Source of the DNA: Weissella coleopterorum
Lineage (GTDB): Bacteria > Bacillota > Bacilli > Lactobacillales > Lactobacillaceae
NCBI RefSeq assembly: GCF_011304355.1
Contig: NZ_CP049888.1
Span: 1,426,001-1,490,000 of the forward strand
Direction: 5' to 3'
Length of the DNA: 64,000 bases
The notes under the pieces are model-generated. The model was not told the DNA's origin and did not search any database. It saw only the letters and a list, made by a program, of their open reading frames with translations. Shown here in pieces: positions 36,445-46,105 of this stretch. The translations under genes and the position numbers were made by a program. How positions within the stretch are numbered: the first letter of the stretch is position 1; each line of letters begins with the position of its first letter.

Positions 36445-37815
36445 CTAACTCAACGCCAGATCCAAGGCCTCACGGAGAGTCTTTACAGTAATTACTTGAA
36501 TTCCTTCCACATGCAAGGTGTTCTTCAAACTATTTTTGGGAATAAAAATACGTTTGAAACCTAACTTATGTGCTTCAGTAATTCGTTCTTCAATATGGGG
36601 TACGCGCCGAATTTCACCGGTCAAACCAATTTCACCTACGAATGCATCCGTAAGGCGGGTCTCAGCTTCACGATAGCTTGAAGCAATCGCCACTGCCAAA
36701 GCTAGATCAACCGCTGGCTCATTCAGCTTAACACCCCCAGCCGCACGAACATACGCATCTTGGTTTTGTAACAACATGTTTGTGCGTTTTTCTAACACTG
36801 CCATGATTAATGATACTCGATTTCGATCAATTCCCGAACTAGTCCTTTGGGCGTTCCCAAAGACCGTCGGGGTCACCAGGGCCTGCAATTCCACTAAAAT
36901 CGGTCGCGTTCCTTCAAGTGCAACCACTACCGCCGAACCAGTCGTCGCTTCCATCCGTTCCTCTAAGAACATTTCCGAAGGATTTAACACTTCTGTCAGG
37001 CCCTCTTGTTGCATTTCAAAGACACCCAACTCATTCGTTGATCCAAATCGATTTTTAACAGCCCGTAACAAGCGATAGCTTCGTTGATTATCACCTTCAA
37101 AATAGAGAACGGTATCCACCATGTGCTCAAGAATTTTGGGCCCGGCAATGGCCCCTTCTTTGGTTACGTGCCCTACCACAAAAATGGTGATCCCGTTCGT
37201 TTTGGCAATTTGAAGTAGCTCAGCAGTTGTTTCCCGAATTTGAGCCACCGAGCCAACCGCTGAATTGACATCTGGTTGTTGCATCGTTTGAATCGAATCA
37301 ATAATCACATACTCAGGTCCATAATCATCAATGGCTTTTCGAATTTGCGTCATATCAGTCTCAGGATAAATCAAAAAATTATGATCATCTTCGACCCCTA
37401 ATCGTTCGGCCCGCAGTTTAATTTGTGCGGCACTCTCTTCGCCGGAAACGTACAAAACCACGCCTTGACCAGCTAATTGACCTGAAACTTGGAGTAAAAG
37501 GGTCGACTTACCAATTCCCGGGTCACCACCAATCAGGACCATTGATCCGGGAACAATTCCACCCCCCAAAACACGATTAAATTCTTCAATTTTAGTTTTA
37601 ACTCGTGGAACTTCTTCTAACGCAACTTGATTCAGTCGCTCAACTTTAGCCACTTGACCGGCTAAATTTACTCGATTTTTTCGATCAACTTTATCACTTG
37701 GTACAACTTCCTCCACCAAAGTGCCCCAAGCACCACAATTACTACAACGTCCTAAATAGCGTTGTGAAATGTCACCACAATTGGAACAAACAAAATGGGT
37801 TTTCGCTTTTGCCAT
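36445..37815 (-). CDS. radA: DNA repair protein RadA
   Basis: RecA-like branch-migration ATPase in recombination and transformation. The 456 residues begin with a four-cysteine zinc finger ([20 protein letters not shown], residues about 10-29). The Walker [11 protein letters not shown] follows (about 97-106), then Walker [11 protein letters not shown], the RadA-specific KNRFGST motif (about 250-256), and a Lon-like C-terminal domain with [18 protein letters not shown] site precedes the ATG. It lies 2 nt downstream of the dUTPase gene and is likely cotranscribed with dut and yacL. Confidence 0.97.
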   Translation of the reverse strand: MAKAKTHFVCSNCGDISQRYLGRCSNCGAWGTLVEEVVPSDKVDRKNRVNLAGQVAKVERLNQVALEEVPRVKTKIEEFNRVLGGGIVPGSMVLIGGDPGIGKSTLLLQVSGQLAGQGVVLYVSGEESAAQIKLRAERLGVEDDHNFLIYPETDMTQIRKAIDDYGPEYVIIDSIQTMQQPDVNSAVGSVAQIRETTAELLQIAKTNGITIFVVGHVTKEGAIAGPKILEHMVDTVLYFEGDNQRSYRLLRAVKNRFGSTNELGVFEMQQEGLTEVLNPSEMFLEERMEATTGSAVVVALEGTRPILVELQALVTPTVFGNAQRTSSGIDRNRVSLIMAVLEKRTNMLLQNQDAYVRAAGGVKLNEPAVDLALAVAIASSYREAETRLTDAFVGEIGLTGEIRRVPHIEERITEAHKLGFKRIFIPKNSLKNTLHVEGIQVITVKTLREALDLALS

Positions 37816-37817
37816 CT

Positions 37818-38357
37818 TTAAACCCCCGTTGAACCAAAGCCATTTTGGCGAACATTCTTTTCGTCTTGAGCATCTTGATCAGTCACTAAATATTTCATGA
37901 AAATACCTTGCCCAATTCGCTCACCCTTTTTAATTTTCAGATCACGTAGACCAAAATTAGTCATTTGAATGAACAGTTCACCTTCGTTACTAGGATTATC
38001 TACATAATCAGCATCAATAATTCCCACCCCGTTAGGCAAGACTAATCCACGTTTTAATGGATTCGATGAACGATTGGCTACCATCAAATATTCGTCATCT
38101 TCTAAATAAACTTTCACTCCAGTTGGTACTAAAACTGGTTTAAAATCTTTATGAGCGCCTTGATACGCTTCATCAGTCACTCGATTTTGACGCCAAATTG
38201 ACCAAATCACTTGTAGTACATTGTGCCGCCAAATTGATGGTACGACAAAATCTTCAGCAGCTTGAAAATCATACCCCGCAGCAAACTTAGTACTTCTTTG
38301 TGGTAATTTCAAATCGGCTTTTTGATACTTTTCAACAATTGCAAAGCTTCTCCCCAT
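37818..38357 (-). CDS. dut: dUTP diphosphatase
   Basis: Hydrolyses dUTP to dUMP, keeping uracil out of DNA. I use the ATG at 38357 ([20 protein letters not shown]), 7 nt after AGGAGG; an ATG three bases earlier is the alternative. The 179 residues include the trimeric dUTPase motifs: motif 1-like [11 protein letters not shown], motif 2 [19 protein letters not shown] with the conserved Ser, motif 3 [20 protein letters not shown], and the C-terminal Gly-rich arm [11 protein letters not shown] roughly 30-residue insert ([20 protein letters not shown]) is typical of lactobacilli. First gene of dut-radA-yacL. Confidence 0.93.
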   Translation of the reverse strand: MGRSFAIVEKYQKADLKLPQRSTKFAAGYDFQAAEDFVVPSIWRHNVLQVIWSIWRQNRVTDEAYQGAHKDFKPVLVPTGVKVYLEDDEYLMVANRSSNPLKRGLVLPNGVGIIDADYVDNPSNEGELFIQMTNFGLRDLKIKKGERIGQGIFMKYLVTDQDAQDEKNVRQNGFGSTGV

Positions 38358-38477
38358 CATCAATCCTCCTAAATAAATTGTCTGTTTCTTATTATACCTA
38401 ACTTTAACCAAAATAATGTTATCTATCTCAGATTTTAAGATTTAATAAAATATATATCGCCTGCTATTTTAAAAATA

Positions 38478-38505
38478 ATAAAGCGTCCTCCTAAAAGGAC
38501 GCTTA
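38478..38505 (-). terminator. Rho-independent terminator after the small GNAT gene
   Basis: AAGCGTCCTTTTAGGAGGACGCTT forms a 10-bp stem with a 4-nt loop, followed by TATTATTTTT on the minus strand. Confidence 0.85.
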
Positions 38506-38518
38506 AATAGTATTAAAT

Positions 38519-38815
38519 TTACACTAAAGGCATACCATCATGCCACTCGATTTTTTGATACTCCGGCGTAACAAAGAACTTCTTTTTAGCATACGAACAC
38601 ACCGGTCGTAATAACTTATGCTCTTGCTGTGCCATCTCAAAAAGTTGCGTCAACATGGCACCAGCAACTCCTTGGCCCCGCAATTGTACAGCAACATTGG
38701 TCGAATCAATCGACCAAACTCGTCCATCTTCAATAACCGAGAAAATTAGCTCAGCATCTATTTCTCCCTGCTCGTTACGGTGAAGTAAGCGTCCTGGTTC
38801 AATTTCAAATTCCAT
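38519..38815 (-). CDS. Small GNAT-like N-acetyltransferase (YjdJ type)
   Basis: A 98-residue single-domain member of the short GNAT family, less than two thirds of a standard GNAT. The acetyl-CoA pyrophosphate loop is VQLRGQGVAGAMLTQL (about residues 43-58), followed by the LLRPVCSYAKKKFF strand and the DGM(P)L C-terminus typical of this family. It is transcribed alone with its own terminator. The substrate is unknown, and small members of this type occur widely without assigned function. Confidence 0.85.
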   Translation of the reverse strand: MEFEIEPGRLLHRNEQGEIDAELIFSVIEDGRVWSIDSTNVAVQLRGQGVAGAMLTQLFEMAQQEHKLLRPVCSYAKKKFFVTPEYQKIEWHDGMPLV

Positions 38816-38929
38816 TTCACACCACCTTTCAAAACAGGAAAGTCATCCGAACTTGAATTAATTAAATTTCAAATTAAAGCTATTTTCTTACATAACTAAT
38901 ATTTAATAATCTAAACACAACCAAGTTAA

Positions 38930-40996
38930 TTATTTTTTAGCACTCTCAATAACAATTTTATCATCTTTTAAGTGTGCTACTAGCTCATGTTCTGTTGGAT
39001 GATCCAAATAGAAGTCGGCAATCTGGTCTTCTAATTGTTCTTGAATCACTCGACGTAATGGTCGCGCCCCCATTGCGGGATCATAACCTAAATCGACCAA
39101 CTTAGCTTGAACTTTCTCATCAACCTCAATGGTCAATCCCGTTGGGGCAATCATTTGATTCATATCTGTTAACATCAATCGTACAATCTTCATCAAGTCT
39201 GACTTAGTCAACGCATTAAATTCTACAATACCATCAAATCGATTCAAGAATTCAGGTTTAAAGTATGGTGCAAGACGATCCATCAGCTTAATTTCAGATT
39301 CATCTTCTGAAACATGATTTTGCGTTCCAGCGTTTGAAGTCATAATAATAATTGTATCTTTAAATGATACTGTATGCCCTTGGGCATCAGTCAAACGCCC
39401 ATCATCGAGAATTTGTAAGAACATATTCATTACATCAGGATGTGCTTTTTCCACCTCATCTAGCAAAATCAATGAGTAAGGATGCCGCCGAACAGCTTCT
39501 GTTAATTGACCCGCCTCTTCATAACCAATATAACCGGCAGGCGCTCCGATCAACTTAGAGACACTATGTTTTTCCATATATTCCGACATATCAAATCGAA
39601 TTAGACTATCAGTTGTTCCAAATAATTCTTTAGCTAATTGTTTAGCAGTTTCAGTCTTACCAACTCCAGTTGGACCAACAAATAAGAAGCTTCCAATTGG
39701 TCGATTGGCTTTATTAAAGCCCACCCGATTCCGTCGAATGGCCCGCGCTACCTTCTTAGTAGCCTCAGTTTGACCAATCACGTGATCCGCTAGATTATCC
39801 GCTAAGTTTTGTAATTGCTTTTGTTCGGCATTCTGTAAATCACCAACTGGAATCCCTGTCTTTTCTTCAACAATTTTTTGAATGTCATCAACCCCAATTG
39901 TCTGCACTTGACTATCAACAGGTTGCGAATCATGCGCCGCTTGCTTCTGGCGGTTGAGTTGTTCTACCTGTGCCTTCCAATAACCGGCCTTTTCATAATC
40001 TTCTGCATCAATTGACTGTTGTTTCATATCTTCTGCATATTTAATTTGATTTTCTAATTTCTTTGGATCATCCACCTTAATCGCTAAGTTTTTTCGGGAA
40101 CCTGCTTCATCCATTAAGTCAATGGCTTTATCTGGTAAGAAGCGCTCAGGGATGTACCGGTCTGACAGCTCCACTGCAGCCTTTAAAGCATCATCGCTAT
40201 ATTTAACCTTATGATAATCTTCATAACGTCCTCGAATTCCTTCCAAAATTTGAAGCGCTTCTTCTGCACTAGGTTCATCAACTTGAACCGTTTGGAAACG
40301 TCGTGCAATCGCCGCATCCTTCTCAATTTGTCGATATTCATTTAATGTAGTTGCTCCAATTAATTGGAATTCACCACGAGCTAATGCTGGCTTCAAAATA
40401 TTTCCAGCGTCCATTCCACCTTCACCGGCGGAACCAGCTCCCATAATTTCATGGATTTCATCAATAAACAAAACAACATCTTCACGTTTTGTAACTTCTT
40501 CCATTAGCTTTTGCATTCGTTCTTCAAATTGTCCACGTACACCAGTCCCTTGCACCATTGAAACAACATCTAAACGTATTACTTCTTTACCCTGTAATTT
40601 AACGGGAACTTGTCCATCAACGATTGCTTGTGCTAAGCCCTCAACAACTGCAGTCTTACCAACTCCAGCCTCTCCGATCAAAACGGGATTATTTTTCGTC
40701 CGTCGATTCAAAATTTCAATCACTCGTTGAATTTCATCATCACGACCAATTACTGGATCAAATTTACCTTTACGAGCCATTTCGGTCATATTAATTCCAA
40801 ACTGTTCTAATAAACCTTCATTTTGTTGATTTTCAGCCACTTCAGCCTGTCGTTGCCGACTAGCTTGTTCTTGTGCTGCTCGTTGCATCTGCGCCCGCTG
40901 CATTTGCGCTCGTTGCCGTGCTGTGTCATTGGTTCCGTTCATCGCATTAAAAATATCATCAAAATTCGAGAAACTAAATGGGTCATAATTTGCCAT
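38930..40996 (-). CDS. clpL: Clp ATPase/disaggregase ClpL
   Basis: AAA+ unfoldase of the heat- and acid-stress response. The 688 residues lack the Clp-N repeats of ClpC and the zinc finger of ClpE. The Gln/Arg-rich N-terminus (the [17 protein letters not shown] stretch) is typical of ClpL. Two AAA modules carry Walker A GEAGVGKT (about 108) and GPTGVGKT (about 435), with a UVR-like middle segment between ([20 protein letters not shown]). A strong promoter and a CtsR-like half-site lie upstream. It is monocistronic. It has no ClpP-binding tripeptide loop that I can identify, so independent disaggregase action is likely. Confidence 0.9.
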   Translation of the reverse strand: MANYDPFSFSNFDDIFNAMNGTNDTARQRAQMQRAQMQRAAQEQASRQRQAEVAENQQNEGLLEQFGINMTEMARKGKFDPVIGRDDEIQRVIEILNRRTKNNPVLIGEAGVGKTAVVEGLAQAIVDGQVPVKLQGKEVIRLDVVSMVQGTGVRGQFEERMQKLMEEVTKREDVVLFIDEIHEIMGAGSAGEGGMDAGNILKPALARGEFQLIGATTLNEYRQIEKDAAIARRFQTVQVDEPSAEEALQILEGIRGRYEDYHKVKYSDDALKAAVELSDRYIPERFLPDKAIDLMDEAGSRKNLAIKVDDPKKLENQIKYAEDMKQQSIDAEDYEKAGYWKAQVEQLNRQKQAAHDSQPVDSQVQTIGVDDIQKIVEEKTGIPVGDLQNAEQKQLQNLADNLADHVIGQTEATKKVARAIRRNRVGFNKANRPIGSFLFVGPTGVGKTETAKQLAKELFGTTDSLIRFDMSEYMEKHSVSKLIGAPAGYIGYEEAGQLTEAVRRHPYSLILLDEVEKAHPDVMNMFLQILDDGRLTDAQGHTVSFKDTIIIMTSNAGTQNHVSEDESEIKLMDRLAPYFKPEFLNRFDGIVEFNALTKSDLMKIVRLMLTDMNQMIAPTGLTIEVDEKVQAKLVDLGYDPAMGARPLRRVIQEQLEDQIADFYLDHPTEHELVAHLKDDKIVIESAKK

Positions 40997-41097
40997 ATTG
41001 TATATCCTCCTATTTTTAAATTATTCTTATGAGTTTAAAGGTCACCGCGTTCACATACTTTAATTTTAATTTTGACCTTTCCTAACCTTACATGATT

Positions 41098-41126
41098 ATT
41101 TTAGCACTATACCATATAGAGTGCAA
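41098..41126 (-). promoter_or_regulatory. clpL promoter with downstream CtsR-like half-site
   Basis: TTGCAC (-35), a 17-nt spacer and TAAAAT (-10) on the minus strand. About 20 nt further, GGTCAAA (41071-41077) is one CtsR-type heptad, but the second tandem heptad is not conserved. AAAGGTCA (41037-41044) and TGACCTTT (41073-41080) form an inverted repeat across the leader. The rest of the 230-nt upstream region shows nothing else. Confidence 0.6.
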
Positions 41127-41233
41127 GTCATTTTACGGAATTTCTAATGTTTTTCTGTGTTAAATAACATTTTGTTATAATCTTATTTTAATATATTTTT
41201 TTGACCATGTCACATTTTTCATCGTTAATACCA

Positions 41234-41268
41234 ACAAAAAAAGCTGACGAATTAAAAATTCATCAGCT
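41234..41268 (-). terminator. Rho-independent terminator after rpmF
   Basis: The minus-strand stem AGCTGATGAATT / AATTCGTCAGCT has one G-U pair and a TTTTTTTG tail, about 30 nt beyond the stop. Confidence 0.88.
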
Positions 41269-41296
41269 CTTCTATCTTTTAAATTATCAACTAAAA

Positions 41297-41470
41297 TTAC
41301 TTAGTTTCGATAACTTGCTTACCCTTATATGAACCATCAGCGGCTACGTGGTGGTTACGTACGTAAACACCATTTTCGTTCATGTGGATTGCAGTGGTTT
41401 GGATTCCACCGCGTCCTCCACGACGTGAACGCTTCTTAGCCTTTGAAGTTTTATGTGTTGGAACTGCCAT
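41297..41470 (-). CDS. rpmF: 50S ribosomal protein L32
   Basis: Small structural protein of the large ribosomal subunit. The 57-residue frame reads MAVPTHKTSKAKKRSRRGGR, then GGIQTTAIHMNENGVYVRNH, then HVAADGSYKGKQVIETK. The N-terminal MAVP(x)HKTSKAKKR signature is diagnostic. This version has no cysteines, so it is the zinc-independent form. A GGAGG site precedes the ATG, and a strong terminator follows. It is a monocistronic unit between clpL and an acetyltransferase gene. Confidence 0.96.
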   Translation of the reverse strand: MAVPTHKTSKAKKRSRRGGRGGIQTTAIHMNENGVYVRNHHVAADGSYKGKQVIETK

Positions 41471-41656
41471 AGTTGTATCCTCCTTTTTACGCTACCAAGC
41501 CTAAACTGAGGAGGCAGCATTAATTAATAATCGATTATTTTTCAACTGTTCTAATTTACATGTTTTTTTATATTTTGTCAAGATAACAATCAACAAAAAA
41601 GCTATAACTGAACATCACTTATCCCATTCTAACATGGTTAATTCAACATTCAACCC

Positions 41657-42277
41657 TCATTCCTGAATTTTGGGCATTTGTTTGATGACACGGGCTGGAT
41701 TTCCGGCCGCCATGGTATGACTTGGGATATCTTTGGTAACCACACTCCCAGCTCCAATCACTACATTATCGCCAATTGTGACACCCGGCAAAACAATTAC
41801 CGATCCACCAAACCAGCAATCATCTCCAATTTTAATCGGTAAGTCATATTGCCAACCTGCCCGACGGAGCTTCGGATTTGAAGGGTGATGATTCGGCGTA
41901 TACAATTGACAATTTGGACCGATAAAACAATCTTGGCCGATAGTTACTTGCCCAGCACTTAAAATCTGTAAATTTGCATTTATAAACGTCCGCGAACCCA
42001 CTGATAATTTTTCAGGGTATTCGATTGAATTAATCGGAAAATATATATCAACATCTGCGGCAAGATGCGGCAAAAACTGACGTAATTGGTCGGTCGCTTT
42101 GCGATCATCTTCAATCGCTATTTGGTTAATTTTTTGAATCTGTTGGGCACTTTTTTTAACGATCGCTTGTAACTGTGGTTCATGACCATACTGGTACCAA
42201 TCACCATCATCAACCTTTTTAAAAACATCTTTTTGCATTAATTTTTTAACATCAGGATCTTGCATGTGTTTATTCAT
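41657..42277 (-). CDS. Maltose/galactoside O-acetyltransferase-like protein (Maa family)
   Basis: Acetyl-CoA-dependent acetylation of a sugar is the family reaction; the substrate is unknown. The 206 residues begin with the Mac N-terminal segment (MQKDVFKKVDDGDWYQYG), followed by a left-handed beta-helix of hexapeptide repeats (from about residue 75: VTIGQDCFIGPNCQLYTPNH with the catalytic His, later IGDDCWFGGSVIVLPGVTIG). The C-terminal GNPARVIKQM motif is classical. It is a single gene downstream of the lar operon in the same direction but about 100 nt away, with no sign of shared function. MQDPDVKKLM at the fifth codon is an alternative start. Confidence 0.9.
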   Translation of the reverse strand: MNKHMQDPDVKKLMQKDVFKKVDDGDWYQYGHEPQLQAIVKKSAQQIQKINQIAIEDDRKATDQLRQFLPHLAADVDIYFPINSIEYPEKLSVGSRTFINANLQILSAGQVTIGQDCFIGPNCQLYTPNHHPSNPKLRRAGWQYDLPIKIGDDCWFGGSVIVLPGVTIGDNVVIGAGSVVTKDIPSHTMAAGNPARVIKQMPKIQE

Positions 42278-42378
42278 CTGGATAAATTATCTCCTAATTT
42301 ATTTATACGAACAAATTATAGCATATTCGAGAGTCCATGTATGCGCTTAAATTAAATACTGTCTTGATTTATAAAAAT

Positions 42379-43092
42379 TTAGATAGATAAAAAATATTTA
42401 ACAAATAATGCCGCTACTGCTGCGCCCAAGAATGGTGCGATTCCAGGAACGATAACTCCATATTGCCAATCAGATTCAGCTTTATTTTTAATAGGTAGCA
42501 ACCGATGCGCAATTCGAGGACCCATATCACGCGCTAAATTCATCGCAAATCCCGTTGGCCCCCCCAAACCCATTCCGATGGCCCAGACCAATAAACCAAC
42601 GCCAATCGGTGTGACGCCTGGAACCTTAATCTGTGAAATCGCAAAAATACCAGTAATAAAAACAAAGGTAGCAAAGAATTCTACGAAAAAATTCCGGGGT
42701 AAATTACGAATGGCCGGTGCCGTTGAAAACATATTCCGAATCACATTAGGGTCAATTTTATCTTCCGAAGAGCGAAATTGATCGGCATACATCACCCAGA
42801 CAATCATCGAACCAATAACCCCACCGAGAACTTCAGCAATCGAATATGGTACCAAATCCGACCAAGGTAACAAACCCAAAATATTTTGAGCTAAGACCAT
42901 GGCTGGATTCATACAACCCCCTCCAAAAATAAACAGGGCAACGGAAATTCCAAATCCCCAGGTGGTGATCGCAAATAAATGTCCAGAACCGTGATATTTA
43001 GTATCATTCAAGACGGTATCTGCATGAACGCCAACTCCAAAAACAACCATGAGTGCAGTGCTTAAAAACTCCGCAAATAAACTGTGCAACAT
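42379..43092 (-). CDS. larD: Lactate/glycerol channel LarD (GlpF family aquaglyceroporin)
   Basis: MIP-family channel that passes uncharged lactic acid and glycerol. The 237 residues have six membrane helices and the two half-helix motifs: MNPAMVLAQN in the first half (about residue 62) and MNLARDMGPR in the second (about 192), where NLA replaces the classical NPA. Position with larE, larC, larB and larA supports LarD over generic GlpF. A 135-nt gap from larE, larger than the others in the operon, contains a hairpin-forming AAGCTT pair and could hold its own promoter. Proton-coupled uptake is not implied. Confidence 0.88.
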   Translation of the reverse strand: MLHSLFAEFLSTALMVVFGVGVHADTVLNDTKYHGSGHLFAITTWGFGISVALFIFGGGCMNPAMVLAQNILGLLPWSDLVPYSIAEVLGGVIGSMIVWVMYADQFRSSEDKIDPNVIRNMFSTAPAIRNLPRNFFVEFFATFVFITGIFAISQIKVPGVTPIGVGLLVWAIGMGLGGPTGFAMNLARDMGPRIAHRLLPIKNKAESDWQYGVIVPGIAPFLGAAVAALFVKYFLSI

Positions 43093-43227
43093 ACCAAAAA
43101 CTCCTTTTCTATCAACTCATCAACTTGAAACGATCAGCCTTAAACCCATTAAGCTTCAATGCAATGACACCCACATGAACACCTCAAGCTTGATTCCATC
43201 TCGGTTTCATCTTGATATCTCATAATG

Positions 43228-44058
43228 CTAATCTACCAAAGCGTTTTTCACTTCATTTGATAATTGATCATTCATACGCCCCGACTTAAATCCTTGTAGA
43301 TCAACAGTCACAAACTGATAGCCATATTCTTTTAATTGCGCATTAATTTGGCCTGCTTGTTGAATCAATTCATTTACCTGTGTCAAAGGCACCTCAATTC
43401 GAGCAGTTAAATCTTGCACTCGTACCCGTACGGTTGCGAACCCCAAACTTCGCAAAAAGGCTTCAGCTTGCTTCAAACGTTCAATCGCCACCACGGTCAA
43501 CTCAGTATTATATGGGAACCGTGATGAGACAGAACAAGAAGCGACCTTATTCCAATTTTTCAAACCCAATTGTGTCGCCAAATTACGGACATCACTTTTA
43601 TAAAAATCAGCTGCTTGAAGTAATGAGATCGCCCCTTCCTCATCACGAGCCCGTAATCCGGGACGAAAGTCCTGTTGATCATCCATGATCATCCCGTCTA
43701 ATACAGCATCAACTTGTTCTTCTTTAGCAATTTCATTAAGCCGTTGGTAAAATAATTTTTTCATCCAATACCATGATGTTGGTTTATTATATTTAATGGA
43801 TTCATTCGTTAAGTAATCAATTTCCGTCTGAATTACTTCCACCCCCATCGTCTTTCCCAATCCGACCGCCTGATCAAATTCGACCTGGGTAAATAACACT
43901 GAATTTGCTACGACCGCCTTAACGTTTTGGGTGCCTAAAGTATCCACCGCTAGTTTTAATACCAGCGTTGAATCAATCCCTCCTGAAAAAGCTACTAATA
44001 CTTTTTTTGACTCTTTTAACATACTTATAACTTGATTTTGTTTATCTAAAATATTCAT
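43228..44058 (-). CDS. larE: LarE, sacrificial sulfur transferase for the nickel-pincer cofactor
   Basis: Adenylates the dicarboxylated nicotinate mononucleotide and donates sulfur twice. The 276 residues have a PP-loop AFSGGIDST (about 23-31) and a lone conserved cysteine at C175 in VASCSVSSRFPYNTE. This is where L. plantarum LarE gives up its cysteine sulfur, becoming dehydroalanine. The rest of the protein contains no other Cys, so the Fe-S variant of LarE is excluded and one protein supplies one sulfur. It starts 2 nt after larC. In L. plantarum larD precedes larE; here the order is larE then larD. Confidence 0.95.
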   Translation of the reverse strand: MNILDKQNQVISMLKESKKVLVAFSGGIDSTLVLKLAVDTLGTQNVKAVVANSVLFTQVEFDQAVGLGKTMGVEVIQTEIDYLTNESIKYNKPTSWYWMKKLFYQRLNEIAKEEQVDAVLDGMIMDDQQDFRPGLRARDEEGAISLLQAADFYKSDVRNLATQLGLKNWNKVASCSVSSRFPYNTELTVVAIERLKQAEAFLRSLGFATVRVRVQDLTARIEVPLTQVNELIQQAGQINAQLKEYGYQFVTVDLQGFKSGRMNDQLSNEVKNALVD

Positions 44059-44060
44059 TT

Positions 44061-45353
44061 TTAAAGCTCCCTGTACTTATCTTGCTTGATTTGTTGCATT
44101 ACTATTTGCTTAACTTTAGTTAACGTTAGATGATGTTTTTCAGCGATCTGATTTATATCATCAAATTCAAAACTGAATTTCTCAATACCGTGATATGTAA
44201 AATTTTTAACCTGAACCAGCCCCAAAGTGGTTTCAATCTGTTCAAAGGAACGTTCCATCATGGCCCGTTGCATATTTTGCCACCGAACTCCCACCGTGGA
44301 CGTTTTTCTAAATAATAATTCGATTACGCTATTTTGGAGGCGGGCAGGAAGAATAACAGTTAGTTCATAAGCCGGCCGATTCTTTTTCATAAAAATGGGC
44401 GTGCAAAAGACATCATAGACACCTAAATTCATTAAATGGTTTGTGATCGCCCCGATCGCTTCACCCGTTTCATCATCTAAATTCGTATGCAATTCTAATA
44501 CCGCATCGCTCTGCCTTTGTTGAATCTTTTTACTCATTTTGGAATCAAACAAACTAATCCGTAGCGCGTTTAATGCTCCAGTTTCTCGACTCCCAAATCC
44601 ATAGCCTACGCCCAGTAAAATCATATCCTGCGGTTGCGGTCCAAATTCATTCACTAAAAATTTAAGTAACGCCAGCCCCGTGGGGGTAACTAATTCCGTC
44701 TTTACATCAGCACGTTGACGCATTGGCAAATCGGCTCCCTGGCGTAAGATCATGACTGCGGGAACTGGAACGGGCATCATTCCATGCGCTACCTGGATTA
44801 ATCCCGTCCCATCATAAATTTCACCACAGACAATCTGATCAACCTCTAACATTTCAATGGCAATTAAAGTTCCAACAATATCCACGATCGAATCTACAGC
44901 GCCCACTTCATGAAAGTGAATTTCGTTCATTGCCAAGCCATGCACCTGCGCTTCTGCTTGGGCAATCTCTTGAAAAACGGCAATGGCTGATTCTTTGACA
45001 TAGGTTGAAAGTCCGCTGGTTTCAATGATGCTTGTAATCATTTCTAAATTTCGTCCATGATGATGGTGATGATGCTTAACTGATTGATTAGCATGCGCAT
45101 CCACTGTCGAAGTCTGCTCCAACGCGGTTAATCCCGTATCAATCTTTTGTTTATGATCAACTAATTGCACATGAAACTTGGTCCCATTAATGGCTGAGAC
45201 CTTAGTTTTTTCGATCGACAAATGATAACCAGTGATATTTAAGCGTTGCAATTGGACTTGCCACTGTTCAAAATCTAAGCCCAAGTCTAGTAACGCCCCA
45301 ACGAGCATATCTCCTGCTACACCTGAAAATGGATCTAAATATAGAGTTTTCAT
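44061..45353 (-). CDS. larC: LarC, CTP-dependent nickel insertase, one continuous frame
   Basis: Inserts Ni into pyridinium-3,5-bisthiocarboxylate mononucleotide in a CTP-dependent cyclometallation. The 430 residues start [20 protein letters not shown] (family N-terminus). Six consecutive histidines at residues 94-99 are a likely nickel store. The C-terminal half (from about residue 275: [18 protein letters not shown]) is the insertase-specific region. In L. plantarum the gene is split into larC1 and larC2 joined by a frameshift; here the frame is continuous from start to stop. Its ATG overlaps the larB stop by 4 nt. Confidence 0.95.
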   Translation of the reverse strand: MKTLYLDPFSGVAGDMLVGALLDLGLDFEQWQVQLQRLNITGYHLSIEKTKVSAINGTKFHVQLVDHKQKIDTGLTALEQTSTVDAHANQSVKHHHHHHGRNLEMITSIIETSGLSTYVKESAIAVFQEIAQAEAQVHGLAMNEIHFHEVGAVDSIVDIVGTLIAIEMLEVDQIVCGEIYDGTGLIQVAHGMMPVPVPAVMILRQGADLPMRQRADVKTELVTPTGLALLKFLVNEFGPQPQDMILLGVGYGFGSRETGALNALRISLFDSKMSKKIQQRQSDAVLELHTNLDDETGEAIGAITNHLMNLGVYDVFCTPIFMKKNRPAYELTVILPARLQNSVIELLFRKTSTVGVRWQNMQRAMMERSFEQIETTLGLVQVKNFTYHGIEKFSFEFDDINQIAEKHHLTLTKVKQIVMQQIKQDKYREL

Positions 45354-46102
45354 TTTGCTACCCCGATCTGATTAATCATACTGGCTGAATAAGCTGCACC
45401 GAAACCGTTATCGATATTAACGACTGTAATTCCCGACGCACAAGAATTTAGCATCGTTAACAACGCCGTCATTCCTCCAAAATTTGATCCGTAGCCAATA
45501 CTTGTCGGAACCGCAATTACCGGTTTAGCAACCAAACCGCCAACCACACTTGCTAGAGCACCTTCCATCCCCGCAATCACAATCACAACTTGCGCCGCCC
45601 GAATTTCATCAAGGCGCGCAAATAAGCGGTGAATGCCTGCCACCCCCACATCATAAATTCGATTAACTTGATTGCCTAAAAATAAGGCCGTTTCTGCCGC
45701 CTCTTCTGCAACTTTAAGGTCCGAAGTCCCAGCCGTCACGATCGCAATTTTACCAACCAACTCCTGGGCTGGTTTAGTAGCTAATACTTCGGCGCGGGCA
45801 TTATAGTGCAGAGTGGGAAATTGCTCACCCAAAATTGCGGCTTTCATAGCATCTACTCTAGTTACTAAAATTGGTAGATTCTGTTCAAGCATCGCAAAAA
45901 TAATTTTTTTCAGTTCTGTCACAGTCTTTCCAGCCCCATAAATAACCTCGGGGTAGCCTGTACGTTTCTGCCGATCAAAATCAATCTTCGCAAAATCTAA
46001 TTCAGTAAACCCTTGATTCAATATTTTTTTTTGAGCTTGGTCAACATCAATCTCTTGAGCGGCCACCGCTTGCAATATTTGCGTCATCTGTTCCTTTTGC
46101 AT
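45350..46102 (-). CDS. larB: LarB, nicotinic acid adenine dinucleotide carboxylase/hydrolase
   Basis: First enzyme of nickel-pincer biosynthesis: carboxylates NaAD at C5 of the pyridinium and hydrolyses the phosphoanhydride. The 250 residues comprise an N-terminal helical part and a PurE-like (AIR carboxylase) C-terminal domain (about 118-250: [69 protein letters not shown]). The cysteine in [11 protein letters not shown] matches a conserved active-site cysteine. It lies 3 nt after larA and overlaps larC by 4 nt. Confidence 0.95.
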   Translation of the reverse strand: MQKEQMTQILQAVAAQEIDVDQAQKKILNQGFTELDFAKIDFDRQKRTGYPEVIYGAGKTVTELKKIIFAMLEQNLPILVTRVDAMKAAILGEQFPTLHYNARAEVLATKPAQELVGKIAIVTAGTSDLKVAEEAAETALFLGNQVNRIYDVGVAGIHRLFARLDEIRAAQVVIVIAGMEGALASVVGGLVAKPVIAVPTSIGYGSNFGGMTALLTMLNSCASGITVVNIDNGFGAAYSASMINQIGVAK

Positions 46103-46105
46103 TTT

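Noticed and set aside
44061-45353. larC as a broken gene, by analogy with larC1/larC2
   Set aside because: The frame is open over 430 codons and family similarity runs the full length.
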